Counted from the first letter of the stretch, positions 9,490 through 18,516 are shown. The stretch is DNA of 51,944 nt from Betaproteobacteria bacterium (GCA_009693235.1 SHXR01000029.1:1-51944); one strand, 5' to 3'. Numbers and translations are program-made. The notes: generated by a model not told the origin, from the letters alone.

Positions 9490-9624
9490 ATGGGCAAAGG
9501 CGATCGACGTACCAAACGCGGCAAAGTGTTCAACGGATCGCACGGTAAGACTAGACCGGCAGGCGTGGCGAAAAAGGCAGCGCCTGCGCCGACATCAGGC
9601 CCCAAAAAATCTGCTGCGAAGTAA
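9490..9624 (+). CDS. Small ribosomal subunit protein bTHX
   Basis: A 44-residue, very basic protein beginning MGKGDRRTKRGKVFNGSHGK and ending in a Lys/Ala/Pro tail. The MGKGDxxTxRGKxFxGxxGxxRP pattern is that of the THX/S31 family, a small 30S protein first seen in Thermus and annotated in many proteobacteria. A strong Shine-Dalgarno (AAGGAG) precedes it. It is too short for most gene finders. It follows the 2OG oxygenase by 45 bp and converges on priA with a 29-bp gap. Confidence 0.85.
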   Translation: MGKGDRRTKRGKVFNGSHGKTRPAGVAKKAAPAPTSGPKKSAAK

Positions 9625-9653
9625 GCCTTCGCAGTGCCCATCGCGTGCGACCC

Positions 9654-11864
9654 CTAGAATTCAAGGGGGTCCACGTCGATATGCCAGCGCAGATCCCGCT
9701 GCGCCGGCAGCGCATGCAGGCTAGTCACCCATTCGCCGATAAAATTCTGCAGCGCGCGCCGGGAGCCCGATTGCATCAGCACATGCGCGCGCTCCCATCC
9801 GGATAACCGGGTAAGGGTCATCGGCACCGGGTCAAATACGGAGACGCTCTCGCGATCGGCCGGTGCAACAAGAACGGCTGCGCGCAGAAACTGGTTGGCA
9901 ATCTCGATCTCATGCGCTTCGGCCCGCAGGACGGCTTCGGCCGTCGATGGGGGAAAGCCTGCGCTGGTTCGTTCCGCCAGTTGTTGCTGCGCGAAGCCAC
10001 GAAAGTCGTTGCGCACCAACGACTGGTACAAGGCAGCATGCGGATACCGCGTTTGAATCAATACCTCACCGTGGAGAGCGGCGCGTCCCGCGCGTCCGGC
10101 AACTTGCTGCAGTTGACTGAACAGGCGTTCCGGCGCCCGGTAGTCGCCCGCCATCAGCGAGGCGTCTGCATTCAATACGCCAACCAAGGTGAGCCGCGGA
10201 AAGTCATGTCCCTTGGCGAGAATTTGCGTGCCGATCAGGATATCCACCTCGTCATTGGCAATCGAGTTTCGCATCGATTCCCAGGACCCTTTGTTACGGG
10301 TGCTATCGCTGTCGATCCGCAGAATCCGCGCGGACGGAAACAGGTCCACGATCGTGTCTTCCAAACGCTGCGTGCCACGGCCGAATGCGGCGAGATCGAC
10401 ATTGCCGCAAGTCGGACAGGCTCGCGGCGGCGGTGAAACGAGACCGCAGTGATGGCAGCGCAGATGCGCGGCGCGCGGTGCGTCGCTCGTCTGCTTGCCG
10501 CGCACTGCCATGTGCACAACTTGATGCGCGCTGCACCTGGTGCAATCGGCGACCCATCCGCATGCCCCACAGGCCATCACCGGGGCATAGCCGCGGCGAT
10601 TGAGATACACCAACGATTGTTCGCCGCGCTCGATCCTAAGCCGTAGCGCCGCGATCAGGGCGTCGGCGATGCCGTGCTGCGGTAGGTCCTTGCGCACATC
10701 GATGAGACGGATCGTTGGCATGAGCGCGCCATCTCGTGCCCGCTCCGGCAGGGTGAGCAAGCGGTAACGCCCCGATTCGGCATTCGCGAAGGTCTCGATT
10801 GATGGGGTTGCCGAACCAAGCACCATCGGAATGTTCAATGCGCGGGCGCGAAACACCGCGAGGTCCCGGGCAGAGTACCGCACGCCGTCTTGCTGCTTGA
10901 ACGAGGTATCGTGTTCTTCATCGACCACGATCAGGCGCAGATCCTTGAACGGGGTGAACACCCCCATGCGGGTGCCGAGCACGATCCGCGCCTGGCCGGT
11001 CTGCGCGTCGAGCCATGCCAGTGCGCGTTCGTTGGCGGCGAGCCCGCTATGGAGAATGACGATCGGCAAGCCCGGGAAGCGACTCCGGAATTCATGGGCA
11101 AGCTGCGGGGTCAGATTGATCTCCGGCACCAGCACCAAGGCCTGATGCCCCGCTTGCACCACCCGATGAATCGCATGCAGGTAGACCTCCGTCTTGCCAC
11201 TGCCAGTAATGCCGTGCAGGACAAACGCGGTGAACCGATCGCTTGATGCGGCAATCGCATCGATGGCAACAACTTGATGGGAAATTGGCGTCCGCTCGAC
11301 GAATCGCCAGTCCGGCGCGGACCGCTCCGCCATTACAATCCAACCGCGCCGTGCAAGATCGCGAATGGCGCCCGTCCCCTGAGCGATTCGGGCGATGAGC
11401 TCGTCGTGCAAACCGCTCGCGTGGGTGAGCAGAAAATCTAGGATTGCCCGTTTATCATCGCCAAGACGGTTACGCGCTTTCGCGAATGATTCGCGACCGA
11501 GTGCAGTGATTTGCCAGGCGTCGACGCCGCGCTGTAGGGGCTCTGGCCGGCGCAGGCGAGGCGGCATCGCAGACAGGGCCACTTCACCGAGCGGGCGATG
11601 GTAGTAGTCGCTGCAGAATTGCACGAGGCCAAGCCATTCAGACGATAACGGCGGCGTATCGCGCAAGACGTCTCGTGCCCGCTTGAGCTTGCTCGCACTG
11701 ATCGCCGTTTCGGCCAAGACATCGACGATCAGGCCGACCTGCTGCCGGGCGCCGAACGGAACCAGCACGCGCATACCCCGTTCGATCGCATCATCCGTCT
11801 CAGGCGCGATGTAATCGAAAAGTCGTGGGATGGGTACGTCAATCGCTACCCGTAGGAACCGCAT
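9654..11864 (-). CDS. priA: Primosomal protein N' (replication restart helicase PriA)
   Basis: PriA recognises abandoned replication forks and reloads DnaB. This 736-residue protein has an N-terminal DNA-binding region (VAIDVPIPRLFDY) and a superfamily 2 helicase core with Walker A GITGSGKTEVYLHA and the DEEHD box (VVDEEHDTSFKQQDGVRYSARD). The zinc-binding cysteines CGACGWVADCTRC and CHHCGLVSPPPRACPTCG split the helicase core as usual, followed by LIGTQILAKGHDFPRL and QVAGRAGR. Length and order are normal. The 360 bp upstream contain a palindrome and DnaA-box-like sites. Confidence 0.96.
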   Translation of the reverse strand: MRFLRVAIDVPIPRLFDYIAPETDDAIERGMRVLVPFGARQQVGLIVDVLAETAISASKLKRARDVLRDTPPLSSEWLGLVQFCSDYYHRPLGEVALSAMPPRLRRPEPLQRGVDAWQITALGRESFAKARNRLGDDKRAILDFLLTHASGLHDELIARIAQGTGAIRDLARRGWIVMAERSAPDWRFVERTPISHQVVAIDAIAASSDRFTAFVLHGITGSGKTEVYLHAIHRVVQAGHQALVLVPEINLTPQLAHEFRSRFPGLPIVILHSGLAANERALAWLDAQTGQARIVLGTRMGVFTPFKDLRLIVVDEEHDTSFKQQDGVRYSARDLAVFRARALNIPMVLGSATPSIETFANAESGRYRLLTLPERARDGALMPTIRLIDVRKDLPQHGIADALIAALRLRIERGEQSLVYLNRRGYAPVMACGACGWVADCTRCSAHQVVHMAVRGKQTSDAPRAAHLRCHHCGLVSPPPRACPTCGNVDLAAFGRGTQRLEDTIVDLFPSARILRIDSDSTRNKGSWESMRNSIANDEVDILIGTQILAKGHDFPRLTLVGVLNADASLMAGDYRAPERLFSQLQQVAGRAGRAALHGEVLIQTRYPHAALYQSLVRNDFRGFAQQQLAERTSAGFPPSTAEAVLRAEAHEIEIANQFLRAAVLVAPADRESVSVFDPVPMTLTRLSGWERAHVLMQSGSRRALQNFIGEWVTSLHALPAQRDLRWHIDVDPLEF

Positions 11865-12224
11865 CAGGCATCTCGTCTTGGCCGGTCCACAGTGTTGCAG
11901 AATTGATAAATGAACTGAAGATCCGGGTGGAACTCATTGTTCCGGAACAATGTTTTCGTGGCGCCTTGGCATCCTGTGGATAGGGCTGTGCATAACCCAC
12001 CCGAATCGCCGTGGGCCCATGACCGTGGCCGCCGCCGTCATTAAATCATCATCGCGGGCGCGCCTAAAAATATTATATTTATCAATAGGTTACGAATATT
12101 CTTCGCGCCAGCCTATGGATCGATGATCTAACCACGCCAAAGAGCAGGCAGTCATGCTCTGTGAATAAGTCAAGCGCGCCGTAGTTTTTCTAGCATTCGG
12201 TTGGGACCTGCCAACCCCGCGAGC
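11865..12224. promoter_or_regulatory. hemE-priA intergenic region with palindrome, DnaA-box-like sites and AT-rich segment
   Basis: No gene is visible. It holds an 18-bp perfect palindrome (11935-11952) and three matches to the DnaA-box pattern TTATNCACA or one base off: CTATCCACA (complement of 11975-11983), TTATGCACA (complement of 11987-11995) and TTATTCACA (complement of 12160-12168). A strongly AT-rich stretch lies between them (12065-12100), and a GGTTGG/CCAACC hairpin sits near 12201-12220. The priA promoter must also be here. The arrangement resembles a small origin or a DnaA-controlled promoter, but function is inferred only. Confidence 0.5.
11935..11952. promoter_or_regulatory. Perfect 18-bp palindrome CATTGTTCCGGAACAATG
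   Basis: Both strands read identically over 18 bp. It lies 71-88 bp upstream of the priA start and about 270 bp beyond the hemE stop. With no loop and no T-run it is a poor terminator, so a binding site for a dimeric protein is more likely. The regulator is unknown. Confidence 0.55.
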
Positions 12225-13289
12225 TCAGTGAAATTTCCTGCTCTCTGAGCGCACGAATTCAATCAGCGCGTGCACATTGTCGGGCGGGGTGGTCGGTTGG
12301 ATGCCATGACCTAAATTGAAGACATGACCGGGTCCCCGACCGAATGCGCTCAGCACCTTTCCAGCCTGCTGCTGTACCGTTTGCGGATTGGTGAAGAGGA
12401 CGGCCGGATCGAGATTGCCCTGTAATGCAACACGATCACCGACGCGGGCGCGTGCGCTGGCGAGGTCGGTCGTCCAGTCAAGGCCGACCGCGTCGCAGCC
12501 GGATGCGGCGATCGTCTCCAGCCATTGGCCACCGCCTTTCGTGAAGACGACCACCGGGACCTTGCCGTCTGCCGAATGTCGAGTGAGCCCTAGTATGACC
12601 GTGCGTATATAGTTCAATGAAAACGTCTGATACTCATCATGCGCGAGCATGCCGCCCCATGTGTCAAACAGCATGACGGCTTGCGCACCGGCGGCGATTT
12701 GTGCATTGAGGTATGCAGCAACAGCCTTGGCGTTGATGGCGAGTAAGTGATGGGCTAGGTCCGGGCGCTGATAGAGGAGGGTCTTGATTTTGCGGAAGTC
12801 CGATGAGCCGCCGCCTTCCACCATATAGCACGCGAGCGTGAATGGGCTGCCCGAAAAGCCGATCAATGGCACGCGTCTGGCGAGCGCCTTGCGGATTTCT
12901 CGTACACCGTCCATCACGTAGCGCAACTCTATTTCCGGATCCGGTACGGCCAGCGCTCGGATGCGCTCCTCGGTATCGGTTGGGCGCTCGAAGCGCGGAC
13001 CTTCGCCTTCCGTGAAGTAAAGGCCAAGGCCCATGGCATCCGGGACGGTGAGAATGTCGGAGAAAAGGATGGCGGCATCGAGCGGATAGCGATCGAGCGG
13101 TTGCAGCGTGACCTCAGTAGCCAAAGCCGGCGATTTCGCCAGCGCCAAAAAGCTGCCGGCCCGTTTGCGCGTCGCCAGGTACTCAGGCAGGTAGCGCCCG
13201 GCTTGCCGCATGAGCCATATTGGGGTGTAGTCCGTCGGCTTACGCGCGAGCGCACGCAGCAACGTGTCGTTCTTGAGAGGCGCATTCAT
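12225..13289 (-). CDS. hemE: Uroporphyrinogen decarboxylase
   Basis: HemE removes four carboxyl groups from uroporphyrinogen III to give coproporphyrinogen III in heme synthesis. This 354-residue protein shows the N-terminal signature [12 protein letters not shown] (residues 26-37), the [14 protein letters not shown] segment with the catalytic aspartate, [16 protein letters not shown], and the C-terminal [16 protein letters not shown]. The ATG at 13289 ([14 protein letters not shown]) matches family N-termini; an upstream in-frame ATG at 13358 would cross the poly-G tract. It is followed by priA, as in many betaproteobacteria. Confidence 0.96.
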   Translation of the reverse strand: MNAPLKNDTLLRALARKPTDYTPIWLMRQAGRYLPEYLATRKRAGSFLALAKSPALATEVTLQPLDRYPLDAAILFSDILTVPDAMGLGLYFTEGEGPRFERPTDTEERIRALAVPDPEIELRYVMDGVREIRKALARRVPLIGFSGSPFTLACYMVEGGGSSDFRKIKTLLYQRPDLAHHLLAINAKAVAAYLNAQIAAGAQAVMLFDTWGGMLAHDEYQTFSLNYIRTVILGLTRHSADGKVPVVVFTKGGGQWLETIAASGCDAVGLDWTTDLASARARVGDRVALQGNLDPAVLFTNPQTVQQQAGKVLSAFGRGPGHVFNLGHGIQPTTPPDNVHALIEFVRSESRKFH

Positions 13290-13324
13290 CTTGGGTGGGC
13301 TGCTGCCTAAAGTGCGAAGCGCGC

Positions 13325-13335
13325 GGGGGGGGGGG
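13325..13335. repeat. Homopolymer run of 11 G (11 C on hemE strand)
   Basis: Eleven consecutive G on the plus strand lie 36-46 bp upstream of the hemE start, in the short gap after the EVE gene. Long G/C runs are prone to slippage, so length differences between cells, or a miscounted consensus, are expected here. Confidence 0.9.
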
Positions 13336-13370
13336 AAATGGAGCCACTTTACGGGCAAATCATCCGCGCT

Positions 13371-13835
13371 TCAAAGCTTCATGAGCTTTTGCGTGATGAA
13401 CTTCCACTCGCCAGGCTCAATGGGCGTGATGGATAGTCGATTGCCGCGTGCCAGCACGCGCATGTCAGCAAGCTCTTGATGCTCGCGCAATTCCGCGAGC
13501 GAAACGAGGCGGGTTTTGCGAACGAGCTTGACGTCGACGTGCACCCAGCGGGGAGTCTCGCGCGTGGCTTTGGGATCGTGGTACGGGCTTTTTTTGTCGA
13601 ACTGCGTTGCATCGGGATAGGCCGGCGCCGAGACTTCCGCAAGGCCTGCGATACCGGGCTCCGGGCAACTTGAGTGATAGAAAAACACCCCGTCACCCAG
13701 TTGCATCTGATCGCGCATGAAATTGCGCGCCTGGTAGTTCCGCACGCCGATCCAGGCGGTCGACTGTTTGGGCGCCGCGACCAGATCGTCGATCGAAAAT
13801 TCTTCCGGCTCGGACTTCATCAGCCAATAACGCAT
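13371..13835 (-). CDS. EVE domain-containing protein
   Basis: A 154-residue single-domain EVE protein (PUA-like fold). It begins MRYWLMKSEPEEFSIDDL and continues TAWIGVRNYQARNFMRDQM, GDGVFFYHSSCPEPGIAGLA and PRWVHVDVKLV, all family hallmarks. EVE domains bind modified nucleotides in nucleic acids, but the role of this stand-alone form is not settled. I use the ATG at 13835, which begins the conserved MRYWLMKSEP, over 13856. It sits just downstream of the 6S RNA gene, a conserved neighbour in this class. Confidence 0.9.
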   Translation of the reverse strand: MRYWLMKSEPEEFSIDDLVAAPKQSTAWIGVRNYQARNFMRDQMQLGDGVFFYHSSCPEPGIAGLAEVSAPAYPDATQFDKKSPYHDPKATRETPRWVHVDVKLVRKTRLVSLAELREHQELADMRVLARGNRLSITPIEPGEWKFITQKLMKL

Positions 13836-13894
13836 GGCATTCCCGCATTCGTTCAATCAAGCGGCAAGCGTAGCGGAATTCGTGCCGGCGGGTG

Positions 13895-14069
13895 CCCCCC
13901 CGCAGATGCCGTTACGATCAGATCCTTGAACCATCGGGTTCAAGTGGTCGCCCAAAGGGCCGCATCAGGTACATCCGACAGTGGGACGCGCACAACAGCG
14001 GCGTGACATGAGCAACCTGCGCTACGCATTGGTCCAAGAGATTTAGACGCTCTCGTACACCGCAGGGGG
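13895..14069 (-). ncRNA. ssrS: 6S RNA
   Basis: 6S RNA mimics an open promoter and sequesters housekeeping RNA polymerase in stationary phase. On the minus strand the 5' end CCCCCTGCGG pairs with the 3' end CTGCGGGGGG as the closing stem. The 3' half carries the hallmark CTTGAACCCGATGGTTCAAG hairpin followed by a GGCATCTGCGGG end, close to the E. coli pattern (CUUGAACC...GGUUCAAGG...GGCAUCUCGG). The length of about 175 nt and the position directly after zapA match the family. The ends are estimated from the closing stem. Confidence 0.88.
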
Positions 14070-14157
14070 CATTGAACAACGTGATTAGCAATGACGCTTC
14101 GCTGCTAATCAACTTAACGAAACAATGCCGGAACCACTTTCCTCAGAAAAGCCGCTT

Positions 14158-14457
14158 TTATGGAGCGAGAACCTCATCGAGTGTTTCCTGCATCGCATCG
14201 ATTCTACGCTTGAGCGATGCGACGTTGAAGTCGCCCTTCACCGGCGTTGCCAAGAATTCATGGGTTATGTTGAGGGCGGCCATCACGGCGATGCGCTCGA
14301 TCGAACCGACCCGCCCGCTCGATTTTATTTCATTCATTTTTTGATCGAGATACGCCACCGCCTGCAGTAATGCCTCGCGTTCTTCGTCGGCGCAGGTGAC
14401 TTTGTAGGAACGGCCCATGATGGACACGTCGAGCGAACGCCCGGCTTTCTCGCTCAT
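14158..14457 (-). CDS. zapA: Cell division protein ZapA
   Basis: ZapA crosslinks FtsZ filaments at the division site. The 99-residue protein has the N-terminal globular part (LDVSIMGRSYKVTCADEERE), the QAVAYLDQKMNEIK helix, the conserved IAVMAALNITHE segment and a C-terminal coiled coil. Its ATG overlaps the stop of the upstream ZapB-like gene (ATGA), so the two are translationally coupled. 6S RNA follows it. Confidence 0.9.
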   Translation of the reverse strand: MSEKAGRSLDVSIMGRSYKVTCADEEREALLQAVAYLDQKMNEIKSSGRVGSIERIAVMAALNITHEFLATPVKGDFNVASLKRRIDAMQETLDEVLAP

Positions 14458-14654
14458 GGCGCGCTCTCTGGAATCTTCCCGACCAATGTGTCGATGCGAC
14501 CCACCGCATCGGCGACTTTATCGCGCAGCCGGCGATTGTCCGACTCGAGCTGCAGCACACGCTGTCGCATGTCGATATTCTCCGCACGCAGCCGCTTGCA
14601 AAGTTCGACGGCTTCGCGGATGCGTTCCTCAAGTGTGTTGAGTTCGTTCTCCAT
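14454..14654 (-). CDS. ZapB-like coiled-coil protein
   Basis: A 66-residue protein that is almost entirely heptad repeat (MENELNTLEERIREAVELC, then LQLESDNRRLRDKV). This is the small coiled-coil protein usually encoded directly before zapA in betaproteobacteria and annotated as a TIGR02449/ZapB-like family. I use the ATG at 14654, where the coiled coil begins; an in-frame ATG at 14690 is possible. The stop TGA overlaps the zapA start. A role in division with ZapA is inferred from position and fold. Confidence 0.8.
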   Translation of the reverse strand: MENELNTLEERIREAVELCKRLRAENIDMRQRVLQLESDNRRLRDKVADAVGRIDTLVGKIPESAP

Positions 14655-14762
14655 GGCGGAGACTAGACCAGAAAAGGCGGGCAGGGTCAAGGCGTGGTCA
14701 ATTCTTCAGAAGCGTCTTGCGGTTTCGTCGCCAAAGTGGAAGGCGCTCAGCGCTCCTGATTC

Positions 14763-16283
14763 TTAACTCGCTATGCCGAGCAGGCCCCTAATTGCCTTGA
14801 CGTTTAGATGGGTGTCGATCGTATCGGCGAGCCGGTCGATTGCTTGATTGCGCAGCGCCGCATAGTCAATGGCTTGCGGCGCGTCCAGACCCGCCCAGTT
14901 GAGCAACGCGGTGCATGCTAGTGGTGTTTCGAAGAGGCCGTGAAGGTAGGTGCCGAGAACACGACCATCAGCGAAAATTGCACCGTCCGTGCGTCCATCA
15001 TCGAGCGCGACTACGGCGCGACCCAGTGCCGGTCCGGTCGTCGCGCCCGCATGAATTTCGTAGCCGGTGACCGGCGCATCCGCAAACGCAAGCCGTCCAC
15101 GGACATTGCGCAACTGCTTATCAGACTCAAGCATGGTCGCGATGTCGAGGAGCCCAAGGCCCACGCTCACGCCCGCTGCGCTTTCGATGCCAAGTGGATT
15201 ACTCATTTCTTTGCCGAGCATTTGATAGCCACCGCAAAGGCCGATCACTTTGCCGCCATAGCGAAGGTGGCGATAAATCGCGCGATCCCAACCTTGCGCG
15301 CGAAGCCAAGCGAGGTCGGCGCGAACGGACTTCGACCCGGGCAGGATGATGAGATCGGCCTCCGGAATCGGCCGATCCGGGCCAATGAATCGAACATCAA
15401 CTTGCGGATGCAGGCGGAGCGGATCGAAATCGGTGCGGTTGCTGATGCGGGGCAATGCCGGGACGATGATCCGCAGCAGTCCGCTGCCAGAGCGCGCCGG
15501 TCCATCGCGCGGCAGCGCATCCTCGGCTTCCAGGTGCAGACCTTGCAAGTAAGGCAACACGCCCAGCACCGGTTTGCCGGTCTTTTGCTCCAGCTAATCG
15601 AGCCCGGGTTTGAGAAGGCCGATATCGCCGCGAAACCGATTGATGACGAACCCCACGACGCGTGTGCGCTCCGTCTCCGATAGGAGTGCAAGCGTGCCAA
15701 CGATGTGCGCCAACACGCCGCCGCGATCAATGTCAGCGATGAGGATCACCGGACAATCAACCACCTCCGCGAAACCCATGTTGGCGATGTCGCCGTCACG
15801 CAGGTTGATCTCGGCCGGGCTACCCGCGCCTTCAACGACGATCGCATCGTAGATCTGGGCAAGCCGTGCGTGGGAAGCCAGCACTGCGCTCATCGCAACT
15901 GGTTTGTACTCGTGAAAGGCGCGTGCGTCCATATTGCCGATCGCACGCCCGTGGATGATGATCTGCGCTCCGGTATCGCTATTGGGTTTGAGCAGTACCG
16001 GGTTGAAGTCGGTGTGCGGCGCGATCCGGCACGCCTCCGCCTGCACCGCTTGTGCCCGGCCGATCTCGCCACCGTCTGCCGTGACGGCACTGTTCAACGC
16101 CATGTTCTGCGGTTTGAACGGTGCGACACAGAGACCCTCGCGCACGAGCCAACGGCACAACGCGGTGACGAGCGTGCTCTTGCCGACATCAGACGTGGTG
16201 TCTTGCACCATGAGCGTTTTACCGTGCGCGCACATTGCCTTTATCCGAGCATCGCCGGTGGCACGAGGCTCATTTGGGTTCAC
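14763..16283 (-). pseudogene. cobQ: Cobyric acid synthase with an in-frame amber codon
   Basis: CobQ/CbiP amidates side chains of adenosylcobyrinic diamide in cobalamin synthesis. The 507-codon frame holds the ATP-binding N-terminal domain ([33 protein letters not shown]) and the C-terminal amidotransferase domain ([14 protein letters not shown]). Codon 230 is TAG (complement of 15594-15596) in [15 protein letters not shown], where the family normally has Trp; TGG to TAG is one change. The downstream frame is perfectly continuous. The usual QGTTSD before the P-loop reads QDTTSD here. It starts 6 bp after the btuB stop, so both should be under the btuB riboswitch. Without readthrough, only the N-terminal half is made. 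Confidence 0.87.
15594..15596 (-). other. In-frame TAG inside cobQ
   Basis: A single amber codon splits cobQ. Both sides are in the same frame and no bases are missing. The expected residue at this site is Trp. Confidence 0.85.
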
Positions 16284-16288
16284 TCGTT

Positions 16289-18154
16289 TCAGGGTCTTGA
16301 AAGCTGATAGCGCGCTGTCAAGAAGAACGCTCGCCCCGGCTGGTTGTAGAAAGCCGTTGTTTCATAACGTTTGTCGAGCAGATTGGCACCGCGTGCCTGC
16401 AGGCGCCAGTCTTTGGCAAACGCATATTCCCAGCGTAGGTCGAGCAGCGCATAGCCGCCAAGCTCGGTCGTATTGGCGGCATCATCGAAGCGCTTGGCGT
16501 CGCCAAACACACTAAGACCGATGCGATGTGCACCGAACCGCCGATCAATGTCGATCCGGGCCGAACGCTGCGAGCGGCGTGGTAGGATCTTGCCTTCATT
16601 GGCGCCAGGCGTGGCGTTTTCCGGACGGAGCGCAGTTACTTGCGTGGCGAATTCCCACGCACCAACGCGCGTCACAAGGGCGAACTCAGCGCCTTGTATG
16701 CGCGCCTCATCAAGATTTTGCGCCGTCGTGAAGGAAGGTGTCGTGATAATCAGATCGCGAATTTCTGTTTGAAAAGCATTCAAAGACCAACGTCCCCAGG
16801 CGGGTGTGCCACGTAATCCGGCTTCGGTTGTCCGTGAGCGTTCCGGGCGCAGATTTGGATTCCCGGTGAAGAACCCATCGTTAAAATAGAGATCATTGAA
16901 GGTGGGCGCCTTGAAGGCTGTGCCGTGTGAGGCAACCATGCGCAACCCCGAGGTTACAGCATAGCCCCATGCGAGCGCACCCGTGTTGTATGAGCCGAAC
17001 TGCTCGTTGTCGTCGTGACGGGCGCTGCCTTGGAGGTCGAACTGACCAACACCGATCTGGTATTGGGCAAAGAGTCCGCGGTTTTCCCGCGAGCGTACTG
17101 AGAAAGCATCGGTGCTTTCAGTGACGCGGTCTTGTTGATGATCGATACCCAACGTAAGAAGCTGTCGTTTCTCAACGGTCAAATCGCTTTGCAAGGCGAG
17201 GGTATCGCGTTGGGTATTAAAGCGGCTCTTGAATGCGCCATCCTTGAAATTGTCCGAGTTATCCGTTCTGCGGCCAGCCGAAAAATTGAGCTGCCACGGA
17301 TTGATCGGCGTAATCCGAACACGCGTGCCGAAAACCTGCTGTGCAACATGCGATTCGTTGAAGAAGCCATCGTATTTGTTGCGGCCTTCGGCATGCATGC
17401 CGTGAACTTCGGCTTCAATTCGTTCATTGAATCGAAAACCGCCGCGCAATGTGCCGGCGATATTTCGGTAGCCGTCGCGGTCCGGCTCTTCGGTGCCGCA
17501 GCCGGCGAAAGGCGAGGACCTGCCGCGGCACGCATCGAACCCCCGCGTGCTAAAGCCACTGACACCTATGTTGAACCATCCTCGATCGCCGCCACCGGAA
17601 AGGCCGGCAGTTGCTTGCCCGGTCCGCAAGGACCCGCCACCTAGGCTGAACGAAGGCGTGAGTGCGCCGCCCCCTTTCTTGGTGAAGATCTGAATGACCC
17701 CGCCAATCGCCTCCGAACCGTATAGGCTCGAACGCGGGCCGCGCACAATTTCGATGCGATCGATCAGCTCGACCGGCAGGTCTTGGAAGGCCATCTGGCC
17801 AGTGGTCGGCGAACCTGCTTTGATGCCATCGATCAGGACGAGCACCTGTGTTGATGACGCACCGCGCATGAACAGCGATGTTTGCTTTCCACGCCCACCT
17901 GTGTTCGCGATCGAGATGCCTTCGATGCCCCCCAAGATCTCCTCGACGGACCGTGCTTGCTTACGCTCGATATCGGCGCGCGTGATCACGGTCACGGACG
18001 CGAGCGTTTCATCGACCGTTTGCGCGGTCCGGGTCGCGGTGACCACGACGGGCGGCAGTTCGTTGTCGGCCGCAAAAGCGGTCATGGATGTGGCGGCAAC
18101 AGCAAAGAACGCGAACGCGCTTGGTAATAGATTTGGTAACAGATGTTGTTTCAC
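16289..18154 (-). CDS. btuB: TonB-dependent vitamin B12 outer-membrane receptor
   Basis: BtuB imports cobalamin across the outer membrane using TonB energy. The 621-residue protein has a signal peptide ending near [12 protein letters not shown], a TonB-box region ([13 protein letters not shown]), a plug domain ([12 protein letters not shown], then [18 protein letters not shown], then [20 protein letters not shown]) and a long beta-barrel. The barrel ends [15 protein letters not shown], without the usual terminal aromatic residue. The start is GTG at 18154 with GGAGG upstream at 18164-18168. A cobalamin riboswitch lies in the leader. cobQ follows in the same orientation. Confidence 0.93.
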   Translation of the reverse strand: MKQHLLPNLLPSAFAFFAVAATSMTAFAADNELPPVVVTATRTAQTVDETLASVTVITRADIERKQARSVEEILGGIEGISIANTGGRGKQTSLFMRGASSTQVLVLIDGIKAGSPTTGQMAFQDLPVELIDRIEIVRGPRSSLYGSEAIGGVIQIFTKKGGGALTPSFSLGGGSLRTGQATAGLSGGGDRGWFNIGVSGFSTRGFDACRGRSSPFAGCGTEEPDRDGYRNIAGTLRGGFRFNERIEAEVHGMHAEGRNKYDGFFNESHVAQQVFGTRVRITPINPWQLNFSAGRRTDNSDNFKDGAFKSRFNTQRDTLALQSDLTVEKRQLLTLGIDHQQDRVTESTDAFSVRSRENRGLFAQYQIGVGQFDLQGSARHDDNEQFGSYNTGALAWGYAVTSGLRMVASHGTAFKAPTFNDLYFNDGFFTGNPNLRPERSRTTEAGLRGTPAWGRWSLNAFQTEIRDLIITTPSFTTAQNLDEARIQGAEFALVTRVGAWEFATQVTALRPENATPGANEGKILPRRSQRSARIDIDRRFGAHRIGLSVFGDAKRFDDAANTTELGGYALLDLRWEYAFAKDWRLQARGANLLDKRYETTAFYNQPGRAFFLTARYQLSRP

Positions 18155-18167
18155 TTGAATTTTCCTC

Positions 18168-18183
18168 CGCGCTCACCCGCGCG
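18168..18183 (-). promoter_or_regulatory. Hairpin abutting the btuB Shine-Dalgarno
   Basis: On the btuB strand CGCGC and GCGCG flank a six-base loop, and the stem runs straight into GGAGG. In proteobacterial cobalamin riboswitches such ribosome-site hairpins often form the expression switch. I infer translational control, but the alternative pairing with the aptamer was not computed. Confidence 0.45.
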
Positions 18184-18321
18184 ATGTCGGTGCCAATACA
18201 TTCGACAATGCGGAAGAAAACGAACGACGGAAGGAAAGCAACCAGTACCAACACGCACCGGACAAACACTCACCCACGCGCCGGCGCATCGCCCTCCGCA
18301 ATGCCATCCCTGCGGCTTCAC

Positions 18322-18516
18322 GGCCGGTCTCCGGGCTTGCGAGCGGGAAAATCTCCCTGGCAGCGGCGCCTTCCTGCCCAAAAATGCAGTGGCGTGTGCC
18401 GTGCCTTGACTCGCTTACCGTTGCGGGGGCAGCGCCGGAATTGCTTGCAGCGAGGACTTCTCAGCCATCGCGCGGGGAGCACCGGCTTCCCGTTTCATCC
18501 TTCGGGTGGTTACCCT
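18322..18516 (-). promoter_or_regulatory. Cobalamin riboswitch upstream of btuB
   Basis: On the minus strand the leader contains, in order, GGGAAGCCGGTG, GGCGCTGCCCCCGCAACGG, the B12-box region ACGCCACTG, GGGCAGGAAGGCGCC and AAGCCCGGAGACCGGCC. These are the conserved blocks of the adenosylcobalamin riboswitch aptamer. The 5' edge is approximate. It should repress btuB, and probably the cobQ behind it, when cobalamin is plentiful. About 165 nt separate it from the btuB start. Confidence 0.93.

Noticed and set aside
12201..12220. GGTTGG/CCAACC hairpin after hemE as a terminator
   Set aside because: The stem is fine, but in the direction of hemE transcription it is followed by mixed sequence with no T-run.
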